The notes beneath the pieces were generated by a model. It was not told the origin of the DNA. It did not search any database and saw nothing but the letters and a program-made list of their open reading frames with translations. Made by a program: the position numbers and the translations under genes. 64,000 nucleotides of DNA from Nitrospirota bacterium (GTDB lineage Bacteria; Nitrospirota; Thermodesulfovibrionia; SZUA-242): contig JACRHH010000037.1 in NCBI GenBank assembly GCA_016212095.1, forward strand, positions 1 to 64,000. The letters are read 5' to 3'. Positions 1 to 7,565 of this stretch are shown here, piece after piece; the first letter of the stretch is position 1, and every line of letters starts with the position of its first letter.

Positions 1-1
1 C

Positions 2-130
2 GGCCTGACAGGGCTAACGTCCGGCACGGCAGGAACGATTAAGATCCGTATGAGCATCAAAGGCAATGCCAAGACCTCAGACGGCACATCGTCCGGAGTT
101 CCCGCATCCTTCACGATAACGGCTCCGTAA
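2..130 (+). CDS. C-terminal end of an unidentified protein (partial)
   Basis: The frame is open from the window edge to a TAA at 128-130, giving 42 residues rich in Gly, Thr and Ser. The stop overlaps the ATG of the next gene (TAATG), so the two are very probably translationally coupled. Nothing in the fragment names a family. Because it precedes an outer-membrane barrel and a thioredoxin-like lipoprotein, an exported protein of the same envelope operon is likely, but this is inference only. Confidence 0.6.
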   Translation, partial: GLTGLTSGTAGTIKIRMSIKGNAKTSDGTSSGVPASFTITAP

Positions 131-1116
131 TGAAACGCAGCAACCGGTTTGTAATACTTCTTGCCGCCGCGATCACGGTCGCGGCGGCCTTTATTGCGCC
201 TTCCGGGAGTCTGGCCGCCTCCTGTTGCGGGGGCGGCTCGGCCTCCACGCTCGTTCTGCCGAAGCTGGGGCAGAGCGAGTATTCGGCGTCGCTGGTGAAG
301 GAAACATACACCGGCTATTGGAACGATACGGGAACGTGGCGTAATACCGGTTCCGACCAGAACCAGTATCGCCTTGAACTCGGAGCCGCCATGCGACTCG
401 CCCCGCGCTGGCAGGCGTCGATCTCGGTGCCATACGCATGGAATAGATACAGGTCTTCGGCTACGAATTCCAGCACCGACGGCATCGGCGACACGACCAT
501 CGGCATAAAATACGAGAACTTCGAACACGCGATGTGCATAACCGACATCGAGAACTGGCGCGATCTTCTGCCCGCGGTTTATATCGGCGCGGCGATGACA
601 TTGCCAACAGGCATCTCGCCTTACGACGATGTCGAAAACAGCTTCGGAATCACCGGGCGCGGCTTTTACCGCATGGACGGAAATCTCTTGATCGAAAAAA
701 CGATATATCCGTGGAATCTTTCGCTTGATTTTTCATACGGAACATCGCTTGAGCGGGATGTGAACCGTGAATATGGCAACTATGTGGAGCCGTACCGTAA
801 AAAGCTCGGCGACCGGTTTGCCGCTGCTGTGCGTTTCGGGTGGGGCTACGACCTGCCTTGGGGCGGCATGACGCTTACTCCGGCAGTAAGCTACTCATAT
901 GTTCACGAAGGCAAAGGCGAGATAAACGGCAGCCAGTACGAGACAAGCGGGTTTAGTTCTCGAAGCGTTGGCGCGTCGCTTTCGCTAGGCAATTTCACGA
1001 ATGAATGGATCGGAACGCTTTCCTGGGGCCACGCCATTAAAAAAGACAACTGGGGCCGCAATTTCCCCACAACCGATACCTGGATGCTGGGGGTTAGCCA
1101 TGTTCTCTATGAGTAA
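130..1116 (+). CDS. Predicted outer-membrane beta-barrel (porin/transporter-like) protein
   Basis: The 328-residue protein starts with a classical signal peptide (KR, then a hydrophobic Ala/Ile/Leu stretch, cleavage near LAA-S) followed by a Cys-Cys-Gly-Gly-Gly segment. The rest is alternating polar and aromatic beta-strand sequence (many Y, W, G and T) ending in an aromatic-containing strand (SHVLYE). These features fit an outer-membrane barrel. The start is fixed by the TAATG overlap with the preceding gene. The next gene, a thioredoxin-fold lipoprotein, overlaps its 3' end by 17 nt, so they form one operon. The CC motif next to a thioredoxin partner suggests metal or redox handling, but the substrate is unknown. 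Confidence 0.7.
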   Translation: MKRSNRFVILLAAAITVAAAFIAPSGSLAASCCGGGSASTLVLPKLGQSEYSASLVKETYTGYWNDTGTWRNTGSDQNQYRLELGAAMRLAPRWQASISVPYAWNRYRSSATNSSTDGIGDTTIGIKYENFEHAMCITDIENWRDLLPAVYIGAAMTLPTGISPYDDVENSFGITGRGFYRMDGNLLIEKTIYPWNLSLDFSYGTSLERDVNREYGNYVEPYRKKLGDRFAAAVRFGWGYDLPWGGMTLTPAVSYSYVHEGKGEINGSQYETSGFSSRSVGASLSLGNFTNEWIGTLSWGHAIKKDNWGRNFPTTDTWMLGVSHVLYE

Positions 1117-1693
1117 ACATTTTTATGCGGCGGCTGTCGCGCTGCTTTTATGCGTCACGCTTTCAGGCTGCGGCGGCATGACGGACGACCTGAACCCCTC
1201 CGGCACCGACAAGAGTCCACACGTCACGGCCGGAACCATCGGAAATCAGCCGGGCCAGAAATCGGAGGACTTCACACTGCCGACCACCGACGGCGGCACG
1301 TTCAAGCTGTCCGATCATCTCACCGGCGGCGCAACCCCCGCCGATGCCGTGGTGCTTTACTTCACCATGTGGTGTCCCGCATGCAGCAGCCACATGGATC
1401 ATATCCAGATCGACCTTATGCCGTTTTACAAGAATGCGGGTAAAGCCGTCCGTTTCGTGGCGGTGGATTACCTGAACGCGGTGGATGCGGCGCGCAACGA
1501 GCAGCAGATGGCGGGATACGACGGAAGCGGTTTTATTGTGGCGGTTGACACCGGTGACGTCGCGGAGAAATTTTTCCGCGCCACGATGGGAACAACCGTG
1601 GTGATCGACAAGGACGGCGTTGTCCGGATGAACGAGGATTTCAAGGACGGCGAAAAGCTTAAGGCGGTGCTTTCGGCGGCTACCGGCGAATAA
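1100..1693 (+). CDS. TlpA/AhpC-type thioredoxin-fold lipoprotein
   Basis: The 197-residue protein has a lipoprotein signal with lipobox L-S-G-C (acylated Cys about residue 24). It then has a redoxin domain opening with DFTLPTTDGG and carrying the active-site motif W-C-P-A-C (Cys92/Cys95), preceded by VVLYFTMW. TlpA-family proteins are membrane-anchored periplasmic disulfide reductases or oxidases. The chosen ATG at 1100 has a GGGGG stretch six bases upstream; an in-frame ATG at 1109 is an alternative. It overlaps the barrel gene, so both are probably made together. The true partner protein cannot be read from the sequence. Confidence 0.85.
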   Translation: MFSMSKHFYAAAVALLLCVTLSGCGGMTDDLNPSGTDKSPHVTAGTIGNQPGQKSEDFTLPTTDGGTFKLSDHLTGGATPADAVVLYFTMWCPACSSHMDHIQIDLMPFYKNAGKAVRFVAVDYLNAVDAARNEQQMAGYDGSGFIVAVDTGDVAEKFFRATMGTTVVIDKDGVVRMNEDFKDGEKLKAVLSAATGE

Positions 1694-1782
1694 GCATTTC
1701 CGGCGGCGCTTTCTTCCGCCCATTTTGGCAATCGTTTATTTTACAATTGAGCATTGCTATTCCGTATCAGGAGGGCCGCAAC

Positions 1783-1995
1783 ATGGAATGTGCTCAGGAG
1801 AACAATCGGAAAAACTGCCCTTGCACCTACGAGCCGTGCGAACGCAAGGGGAACTGCTGCAAATGCCTGCGCTATCACAGAAGAAGCGGCGAGCTTCCGG
1901 CCTGCTTCTTCCACGCAGCGTTCGAAAAAAGCTACGATCGCTCGGTGGAGAACTTCATTGAAATGGTGCGGACGGTTGGGATGAGGATGGATTGA
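1783..1995 (+). CDS. DUF6485-type cysteine-rich small protein
   Basis: The 70-residue protein has eight cysteines, seven of them in the N-terminal half, arranged as C-x(8)-C-x-C-x(4)-C-x(5)-CC-x(2)-C, followed by RYH, LPACFF and a conserved YDRSVENFI segment. I recognise this pattern as the DUF6485 family; its function is unknown, and metal (Zn or Fe-S) binding is a reasonable guess. The ATG at 1783 has a strong Shine-Dalgarno sequence (SD, AGGAGGG) eight bases upstream, so it is preferred over an earlier start at 1747. The gene stands alone and converges with the TA cassette downstream. Confidence 0.8.
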   Translation: MECAQENNRKNCPCTYEPCERKGNCCKCLRYHRRSGELPACFFHAAFEKSYDRSVENFIEMVRTVGMRMD

Positions 1996-2011
1996 GGGGG
2001 ATTACCCCCTC
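1994..2011. terminator. Hairpin at the end of the DUF6485 gene
   Basis: GAGGGGG at 1994-2000 and CCCCCTC at 2005-2011 form a 7-bp perfect stem with an ATTA loop directly after the DUF6485 stop. There is no strong T-run, so termination is inferred from position and symmetry. The right arm overlaps the left copy of the 23-bp direct repeat. Before the TA cassette arrived, this hairpin probably lay right at the 3' end of the GAF gene and served both convergent genes. Confidence 0.5.
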
Positions 2012-2024
2012 GCCTCCCGCGCCC
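2002..2024. repeat. 23-bp direct repeat, left copy (flanks TA cassette)
   Basis: These 23 bases recur exactly at 2565-2587. The right copy is the last seven codons and the stop of the triple-GAF gene (plus two bases). The left copy is the same sequence without its gene. The two copies bracket the toxin-antitoxin pair, as expected for a cassette inserted at the 3' end of the GAF gene with target-site duplication. Confidence 0.85.
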
Positions 2025-2034
2025 TTGCTTCGAA

Positions 2035-2343
2035 TTACCTAATCGCATTCATGCGTTGCGCCACGAACCTTGGCCCGCGCTTGCCATGAATCACCGCAAG
2101 CACAACTATTCGTTGTTTTTCAAAGAGATAGACGATCTTGTACGGAAATCGCTTGATCAAATGCTTTCGTGCCGTTTTGTATTCCGGCGGGTGCGCTTCC
2201 GGATTCCTTGCCATGAAAGCCAGCGCCGCGTCGATCTGCAACAGAAAGTCGCGTCCCAGCCCATCACGTCTGGCCTCGTACCACGAAAAAGCGTCCTGCA
2301 AGTCGTTTTCAGCTTCCGGGCTGATGATGACCGCATATTTCAT
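2035..2343 (-). CDS. RelE/ParE-family toxin
   Basis: The 102-residue protein begins MKYAVIISPEAENDLQDAF and continues with a WYE..R.GLG.DFL segment and a C-terminal FPYKIVYLFE...IVVLAVIHGKR block, the hallmark of ParE/RelE toxins (ribosome-dependent mRNase or gyrase poison; which cannot be told here). The ATG at 2343 overlaps the antitoxin stop (ATGA), which fixes the start and shows translational coupling. A longer start eight codons upstream would lie inside the antitoxin gene and is rejected. It is the second gene of a two-gene cassette enclosed by direct repeats. Confidence 0.88.
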   Translation of the reverse strand: MKYAVIISPEAENDLQDAFSWYEARRDGLGRDFLLQIDAALAFMARNPEAHPPEYKTARKHLIKRFPYKIVYLFEKQRIVVLAVIHGKRGPRFVAQRMNAIR

Positions 2344-2561
2344 CTGCCCGACAAAATCCTCTTGCAAACCTCATCCCACGGAGAACCTGCATCTGGATTC
2401 ATGTGATACGCTTCCAGTCGCTCGTCAATAACCGCCTTTTCCTCATTGGTCAGCTCAAACGCCTCCTGATTTGCCGCAATCGTATCCCAGATGTCTTCGA
2501 CAAGCTGAATCCTTTCAGGCACTGAAAGCGCAAGCGTGTCGGTTGCCGTAATCCGCTTCAT
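2340..2561 (-). CDS. Addiction-module antitoxin (RelE/ParE-associated)
   Basis: The 73-residue protein starts MKRITATDTLALSVPERIQLVEDIWDTI, matching the short antitoxin family (addiction module component, TIGR02574-like) with an L-S..ER..LVE.IWD core. Its C-terminus carries the toxin-neutralising extension ending in ILSGR. It precedes and overlaps the toxin by the ATGA junction. Its start lies just three bases past the stop of the triple-GAF gene, inside the direct-repeat-bounded cassette. A second pair of the same type sits at 31.5-32.0 kb. Confidence 0.85.
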   Translation of the reverse strand: MKRITATDTLALSVPERIQLVEDIWDTIAANQEAFELTNEEKAVIDERLEAYHMNPDAGSPWDEVCKRILSGR

Positions 2562-2564
2562 TTC

Positions 2565-2587
2565 TTACCCCCTCGCCTCCCGCGCCC
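2565..2587. repeat. 23-bp direct repeat, right copy
   Basis: Exact copy of 2002-2024. It forms the 3' end, including the TAA, of the triple-GAF gene, so the presumed insertion left that protein intact. Confidence 0.85.
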
Positions 2588-4232
2588 GCGCGTTTTCTAT
2601 CGCTATGCCGCTCTGCTCGGCAAGCACCGTGGCCACATCCACCTCGTCCTCGCTGAAATCACGCTTGAAGGCGCAGTAGAGCCGCATTTCGCCGATAACA
2701 TCGCCCCGCAGCATGATCGGAACCACCAACATGCTGCCAATTCCCTCCTCCTTCGCCTCCTTCGGGTAGATGATGCGAGGATCGTTCACAACGTCATACA
2801 CCATCACCGGAATGCCGGACAAAGCTTCGCCAACGCTTCGGGCCGCGTCAACCACGCCCTTGTTCAGGTATTTCTGGCTCAGGCCGTGCGACGCGGCAAT
2901 AACCAGTTTCTTCCCTTCGGCGTCCAGCAGCCTTATGGTGGCGGCCTTCAGGTTCATGATCTTCGGAACCGTGCGCACGATAACCTGAAGCACGTCCTCG
3001 GTGCGCGGAGCGGAGCCGACTGCCATCGCTACCTCGTGTATGGCTTTCAGGTAACGCGCCTCGCGGGCCAGACGGTGGAACATCCGCGCGTTTTCTATGG
3101 CCGTGCCGCACTGAAGCGCAAGCGACGACGCAAAGTTTATCTCGTCGGCGCTGAATTTTCTTGGCTGGTTTCCAAACACACGGAGCACGCCGATGACGCG
3201 GTTGCCTGATTTTACCGGAAGCGACAGTATGCTTCGAACAGGCGGATCGCAGTCGCGAAGCTCTATACCCTTCGGCTCGCGGTCTTCAATAACCGAAGGC
3301 TCGGCGCGGAGATCGTCCGCCCTTCGCTCAACGTCCGTAAGCACCTCGGAAATACATGCGCTCGATATTCCGTGGAGGGCTGCAAGCTCAACCCCGAATC
3401 CGTCCTCATCCAGAAGGTGAATGGCGGCGGAATCCAGATCCATCGCCTCCGGAACCTTGTTCACTATCATGTCGAGCACGTTTTCGATGTCGAGTGTGGA
3501 GCCGACCGCGGCGGCAACCTCCTGAAACAGGTTCAGGTAGCGCCGCTCGCGCGAAAGCTTCTTCTCGAAAAAACGGGCGTTCATTATGGCTATGGCGGCC
3601 TGTTCGGCGATTGCGGCCATGAAGCGCAGGTCTTCGTCGCTGTACGCCATCGGCTCGGCGGAATACATGCGAAGCACGCCGATCACGTCGTCTTTAAAGC
3701 GAAGCGGCACGGAGATGATGCTGCGGATTCCCTCGGCCTCGGCCTCGGCGCGGTAGCGCGCGTTCGGGTCGGCCAGTATGTCGTAGATCGAAACCGGCTT
3801 TCCGGCAAGCGCGTCCTCGATGCTCTTGTCGTACTGCACCGGCCCCTTCCCGGCGTAACGCTTGCTCAGGCCGTGATATGCGGCAACCTCAAGCTGGCTG
3901 GTCTGCCTGTTCAGAAGGCGAAGCAGGCTGGCCTTCACGTTCATCACCTTCACGACGTTCGTGACGATATGATCGAGCACTTCCGACAGCGTGAGGCTGG
4001 CGCTTATCGCCTTGCAGATCTGCTGATAGCTCTGGAGGTAGACCTTCTTGGTGAAAATCGTCTCGGCGCAGTCCGGACACATCGAGTGGGTGAATTCGCC
4101 GAAACCTTCGCGCGTGAGAACAATTTCGAGTTTTTCCCAGACGTCGGCGCCGGTTCGAATGCTTTTGCACCATCCGCAGATCGGCACAAGGCGGCTGCCC
4201 CGCGCGTTTGAATCGTTTTCCGCATTTTGCAT
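2565..4232 (-). CDS. Triple-GAF-domain sensory protein with N-terminal zinc-knuckle-like segment
   Basis: The 555-residue soluble protein opens with C19-x2-C22 (PICGWCKSIR) and C52-x2-C55 (CPDC), the short Cys module often found at the ends of PAS/GAF sensors. Three successive GAF domains follow (about 65-220, 235-385 and 395-550). Each has an internal 'AAxHGLS' or equivalent, a 'GxP' segment, a central 'S.L.VPL...VIGVLR.Y' strand pair and the closing 'AEQAAIAI.NAR' helix. No kinase, GGDEF or other output domain is present. It may act through partner binding, perhaps with the nearby RsbW-like ATPase. The ligand is unknown. Confidence 0.85.
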   Translation of the reverse strand: MQNAENDSNARGSRLVPICGWCKSIRTGADVWEKLEIVLTREGFGEFTHSMCPDCAETIFTKKVYLQSYQQICKAISASLTLSEVLDHIVTNVVKVMNVKASLLRLLNRQTSQLEVAAYHGLSKRYAGKGPVQYDKSIEDALAGKPVSIYDILADPNARYRAEAEAEGIRSIISVPLRFKDDVIGVLRMYSAEPMAYSDEDLRFMAAIAEQAAIAIMNARFFEKKLSRERRYLNLFQEVAAAVGSTLDIENVLDMIVNKVPEAMDLDSAAIHLLDEDGFGVELAALHGISSACISEVLTDVERRADDLRAEPSVIEDREPKGIELRDCDPPVRSILSLPVKSGNRVIGVLRVFGNQPRKFSADEINFASSLALQCGTAIENARMFHRLAREARYLKAIHEVAMAVGSAPRTEDVLQVIVRTVPKIMNLKAATIRLLDAEGKKLVIAASHGLSQKYLNKGVVDAARSVGEALSGIPVMVYDVVNDPRIIYPKEAKEEGIGSMLVVPIMLRGDVIGEMRLYCAFKRDFSEDEVDVATVLAEQSGIAIENARAREARG

Positions 4233-4406
4233 GTTTATAAATCAGAACAAGGCCGAAGTCATGTTCTGTCTCCCTTTGCCGATATTCTATTAGTAAATCA
4301 GCCGGGATGACAACAAATTACAACATTTATCCTCTGGCGGCATGGCTGCGTCCTGTGTTATTGTCGATCCAATGGCCAATTCCAGCATGATCGGCAGCCG
4401 CATCTA

Positions 4407-4874
4407 ATGGGCGAAGCGCTTTATCAGGGGCGGCATTTTGTGCAGGCCGGAGACTTCGTCCATGCGGGCGAGATTTCCACGCAGCTCAAAAACGCGCTCA
4501 AAAAGCTCGGATTCCCCCAGCCCGCCATAAGGCGCGCGTCGATAGCATCCTACGAGGCTGAGATCAATCTGGTAATCCACAGCAAGGGCGGATGGTTTCA
4601 GTACCGGGTTGAGGCAGACCGGATCGAATTCATCGTGCGCGACGTGGGGCCGGGAATAGAAAATCTCGACCTTGCCATGAAGGAGGGCTGGTCAACCGCC
4701 ACATCGGAGGTGCGCGAGATGGGATTTGGCGCGGGCATGGGGCTTCCGAACATCAAACGGAATTCCGACCGGTTCCGCATATCGTCGGGCAAGGGCGCGC
4801 AGACAATCCTGGAATTCCGCATAAACGTGAAGTGGCCAGGCGACAAGAAAATGCCGGTGTATCTGGATTGGTAA
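4407..4874 (+). CDS. Anti-sigma-factor-type (RsbW-like) HATPase protein
   Basis: The 155-residue protein is a single GHKL ATPase fold. It has an N-box-like segment (SYEAEINLVIHS), an ATP-binding D-x-G-x-G (DVGPGI, about residue 78) and the G-x-G-x-G lid (GFGAGMGLPNIKR, about 108-120). There is no dimerisation/phosphotransfer helix, so it resembles anti-sigma serine kinases or switch ATPases rather than a histidine kinase. It stands alone, divergent from the triple-GAF gene, a common partner of such switches. The ATG at 4407 has no good SD; GTG at about 4440, with GGGGCGG upstream, is an alternative start. Confidence 0.75.
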   Translation: MGEALYQGRHFVQAGDFVHAGEISTQLKNALKKLGFPQPAIRRASIASYEAEINLVIHSKGGWFQYRVEADRIEFIVRDVGPGIENLDLAMKEGWSTATSEVREMGFGAGMGLPNIKRNSDRFRISSGKGAQTILEFRINVKWPGDKKMPVYLDW

Positions 4875-4898
4875 CTGAATTATATCTTGATTGAAAAA

Positions 4899-4974
4899 TG
4901 GAGCGGGAAACGGGATTCGAACCCGCGACCCCAACCTTGGCAAGGTTGTGCTCTACCAGCTGAGCTATTCCCGC
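4899..4974 (-). tRNA. tRNA-Gly (anticodon GCC)
   Basis: On the minus strand the 76 nt fold as a full cloverleaf. The acceptor stem is GCGGGAA/TTCCCGC, the D-arm is GCTC...GAGC with AGCTGGTAGA, the anticodon stem is CAACC/GGTTG around loop TTGCCAA (anticodon GCC), and the T-arm is GCGGG-TTCGAAT-CCCGT. The discriminator T is followed by a genomically encoded CCA at 4901-4899. Confidence 0.97.
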
Positions 4975-5020
4975 ATCGATTAGCGGTTAACAAAATACCC
5001 TATCGAAGCCATTTTTGTCA

Positions 5021-5057
5021 ACCTGCCGCAACCTGCCGCAACCTGCCTCAACAGGCA
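5021..5057. repeat. Three 10-bp tandem units plus small hairpin
   Basis: ACCTGCCGCA occurs twice and then as ACCTGCCTCA (5021-5050). TGCCT-caac-AGGCA (5044-5057) forms a short stem at its end. It lies between tRNA-Gly and fliW and could help end fliW transcription, but there is no T-run. No coding role is seen. Confidence 0.5.
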
Positions 5058-5102
5058 AAGCCGGACACATTCCGCAACATGAAACTGATATACGGCGAAA
5101 TG

Positions 5103-5564
5103 CTATCCGGCAACAGCCTCCCGCTGTCCGCTGCCTGAGTTCATGCTTATAGGCTCACGCACGCCAAACCGCGACTTCTCCATGACAATCTGGAAGCCAC
5201 GCATCTTTGAGGCGTTGAAGACAAGCGGGGCCTGCAGGTTGAGCGTGACCTGCGGAGGCGTTTCATCCCTGCGGACGTTCATTATGGCCATCACCACCAG
5301 GTCTGCCGGGTCGTCCACTTCCAGAAGCTGCTTTTCCACCGGGCTTATGTCTGGGGCATATTCGGGAAAAAACAGAAACGGATCGACCACCATGAACGCC
5401 ACGGACGGATCGTCCACGGCCTGAAGCCACTTGATCGACGTATCCTTGTAGTCCATGAGGAAATACGCCTTCAGGCGGTCGAAGCCAAGGATGCCTCTTG
5501 GAAAACTGATTACCTTGTCTTCGGGAATCTCCACTTCTCCGAATCGCGTCGTATCTATCCTCAC
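5103..5564 (-). CDS. fliW: Flagellar assembly factor FliW
   Basis: The 153-residue protein matches FliW: MRIDTTRFGEVEIPEDKVISFPRG start, GILGFD...YFLMD, a middle LQAVDDPSVAFMVVDPF block and LNLQAPLVFN toward the end. FliW binds flagellin in the cytoplasm; when flagellin is exported, free FliW binds CsrA and relieves repression of flagellin mRNA (established for Bacillus and Campylobacter). It overlaps the csrA stop by an ATGA junction, so the partners are co-translated. The C-terminal tail (SGSGQREAVAG) is longer and less conserved. Confidence 0.95.
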   Translation of the reverse strand: MRIDTTRFGEVEIPEDKVISFPRGILGFDRLKAYFLMDYKDTSIKWLQAVDDPSVAFMVVDPFLFFPEYAPDISPVEKQLLEVDDPADLVVMAIMNVRRDETPPQVTLNLQAPLVFNASKMRGFQIVMEKSRFGVREPISMNSGSGQREAVAG

Positions 5565-5791
5565 CTTTTTTTCACGCTCCTTTTGATCCAGTCGAAGTCG
5601 TCGGGCTTCATCGCCGAGGCTGCCAGGTTCGCTCCGCGAACCTTTTCATACACCTCGTCCCTGTAAATCGGCGTCTCGCGCGATGCGTCTATTCCGAGCT
5701 TCACCTGTCCTTCGCGTATCTCGACAACGACAATGTGGATATTGTCGCCGATCCAGATGCCTTCACCGGACTTCCGCGTTAAAACAAGCAT
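5561..5791 (-). CDS. csrA: Carbon storage regulator CsrA
   Basis: The 76-residue RNA-binding protein begins MLVLTRKSGEGIWIGDNI and has the G-Q-V-K-L-G-I-D-A core and the R-E-x-P-I-Y-R-DE motif, all standard for CsrA. It is about 15 residues longer than Escherichia coli CsrA, with a basic tail (IKRSVKKR). A GGAGGG SD lies upstream of the ATG. CsrA blocks translation of target mRNAs by binding GGA motifs; the flagellin leader in this window has four GGA motifs, one of them in its SD. Cotranscribed with fliW. Confidence 0.96.
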   Translation of the reverse strand: MLVLTRKSGEGIWIGDNIHIVVVEIREGQVKLGIDASRETPIYRDEVYEKVRGANLAASAMKPDDFDWIKRSVKKR

Positions 5792-5939
5792 GGTTCTCTC
5801 TACCCTCCTGGCCCCATTCCCATTTCACATGGAACCAAAGAAAAAGGCATTCCGGCAAATCCTGCCGGGGACAACCGCGCCGGGCCGATACTTCCGTCCC
5901 GACACCTCCCCGCGCGGCCAGACCGCGCATCATGAAAAC

Positions 5940-5966
5940 TGATCGGCAGTCAATGTCGTTGACTTA
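5940..5966 (-). promoter_or_regulatory. Possible sigma28-type promoter for csrA-fliW
   Basis: On the minus strand GCCGATCA (5947-5940) matches the sigma28 -10 element GCCGATAA at 7 of 8 positions. Eleven bases upstream lies TAAGTCAA, a poor match to the -35 (TAAAGTTT). Start of transcription would leave a leader of about 130 nt before csrA. The -35 is weak, so this is tentative. Otherwise the 213-bp gap between flgL and csrA shows nothing. Confidence 0.35.
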
Positions 5967-6004
5967 AGGGCGGAAACCATTTCCCGGCCACGCGGAATGC
6001 ACGG

Positions 6005-7552
6005 TTACTGCAAAAAATCAAACAGCGACTGGCTGAGCGTCTTGATATTTGCGCTTCTGAGCGTATCTATCGCGGCCTGACGCCGTGCAAGAACCATTGC
6101 CGCCTCGATGATGTCGGCGTCTTCCACTCCCGACAACGCCTGCTGAACCGACAACTGCTCATCCTCGTTCCGCTCGGATTCGATATCCAGCCTGTTGAGG
6201 CGCGCGCCCGCAGTCGCCTCTGTATCGCGCAGGCTGTTCTGGTCGGTCTGAAGGCTTCCTATCGCCACGTTAATCCCGTCGATGTCGTTTGCATTCATGG
6301 CGGTTATGAATTTGTCCATCGACGCAAATATTTCGCTGAACGCGTCGCTGCCCGCAACGTTGGATGCGATGACCGCCCCATCTCCCACGGAAATATTTAT
6401 GGAGCCCGTATCGCCCTGAAACATGTATGTTTCCGAAATATAAACCGCGTCGTCCGCGGTTGTTGAGGCGGAAGACGCCACGGTGTCGTCGGCGCTGTCG
6501 AATCCGAGCAGGTTTCTGGCCGTGGCCAGCGGATCGCTCCATGCAAATGTGATCGGCGCTCCGGATATGTTTGTGAGCGAGAACCTGGCGGTTGACGAAT
6601 CGTAGTCAACGGTTACGTTTGCCGGGCCGAGCCGGGTCTGAATCTCCGTGATAAGGCTTGCCTCGGTGTATGCCCCTTCCGTAAGCGTGACGGTCTGAAG
6701 GCCCGCGCCGAAATCGGCCCTGAACGTTTTGTTGGACGACGTAACCGTGAAGCCCTGCGTAAAGCCGACCGCGCTGTCGGCTTCGGCAGTCGAGCCTGCT
6801 GCCACCGAATCGTCGGCTCCGGTGTCGAATCCGAGCGTGGCTGCCGCGGTTGAGCCGGCGTCTGTCCAGAGCAGATCGAGCGTGTTTGCGTTGTCGGCAT
6901 CGCCGGCCACGCTGAACTTGTTCGTGTCGTAGCTGAATGAAACGTCGTAAACATCCGCGCTTCCGTTTGCCGCCTCAAGCTTCGACTTGATTTCGTCGGC
7001 AAGCTGCCCCGGCGTATAGATTGCCGAATCGAGCGTTACGGTAAACGGCCCGCCGGCGGTTCCGTCGTCGAACACGATTGAGTCGTTGACGCCCGGCTCT
7101 ATCACGATGGTTTTTGCGTATGGGGGCGCGGCGGTCTTCCATCCGCCGAAGATATAGCGGTCTCCAATCCTGGTGTTGGCCAGCCCGGCAACGGATTCCC
7201 TGATTTCAACCAGTTCCTTCGCGCCGTTGGCGCGATCAGTGGATGTGTACGTGCCGCTTGCGTACTGCACCGCAAGCTCGTATGCGCGGGTGATGGCATT
7301 GCTTGCGCTCTGAAGGGTTGTGTCCGTATGCGAAAGCAGCGTTCTTGCAGCGGTTGAGTTTCGCCTGTACTGATCCATGCGCCCGATGCGCACGGAGTAA
7401 TCCATCGACTGATATGTTCCGGTAGGATCGTCGGACGGGCGGTTGATGCGCTTGCCGGATGCAACCTGCTCCTGTGCCGTCTGAATGGCGCTGAGGTTGC
7501 CCCTGAGGTCAAGCAGGAACCGGTCGTAAAGCGTCTTGTTCGATATTATCAT
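6005..7552 (-). CDS. flgL: Flagellar hook-filament junction protein FlgL (HAP3), enlarged
   Basis: The 515-residue protein has the flagellin-like N-terminus (MIISNKTLYDRFLLDLRGNL...QVASGKRINRPSDDPTG) and C-terminus (SLRDTEATAGARLNRLDIES...LARRQAAIDTLRSANIKTL-SQSLFDFLQ) that pack into D0/D1 coiled coils. FlgL joins the hook cap region to the filament. E. coli FlgL is about 317 residues; the extra length is a surface region (about 150-390) containing two related segments (LADEIKSKLEAANG...TLGFDTGADDS and LITEIQTRLGPANV...LLGFDSADDTV). Last gene of the flgMNKL block, 13 bp after flgK. Confidence 0.93.
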   Translation of the reverse strand: MIISNKTLYDRFLLDLRGNLSAIQTAQEQVASGKRINRPSDDPTGTYQSMDYSVRIGRMDQYRRNSTAARTLLSHTDTTLQSASNAITRAYELAVQYASGTYTSTDRANGAKELVEIRESVAGLANTRIGDRYIFGGWKTAAPPYAKTIVIEPGVNDSIVFDDGTAGGPFTVTLDSAIYTPGQLADEIKSKLEAANGSADVYDVSFSYDTNKFSVAGDADNANTLDLLWTDAGSTAAATLGFDTGADDSVAAGSTAEADSAVGFTQGFTVTSSNKTFRADFGAGLQTVTLTEGAYTEASLITEIQTRLGPANVTVDYDSSTARFSLTNISGAPITFAWSDPLATARNLLGFDSADDTVASSASTTADDAVYISETYMFQGDTGSINISVGDGAVIASNVAGSDAFSEIFASMDKFITAMNANDIDGINVAIGSLQTDQNSLRDTEATAGARLNRLDIESERNEDEQLSVQQALSGVEDADIIEAAMVLARRQAAIDTLRSANIKTLSQSLFDFLQ

Positions 7553-7565
7553 CTGCCGGCCTCCG

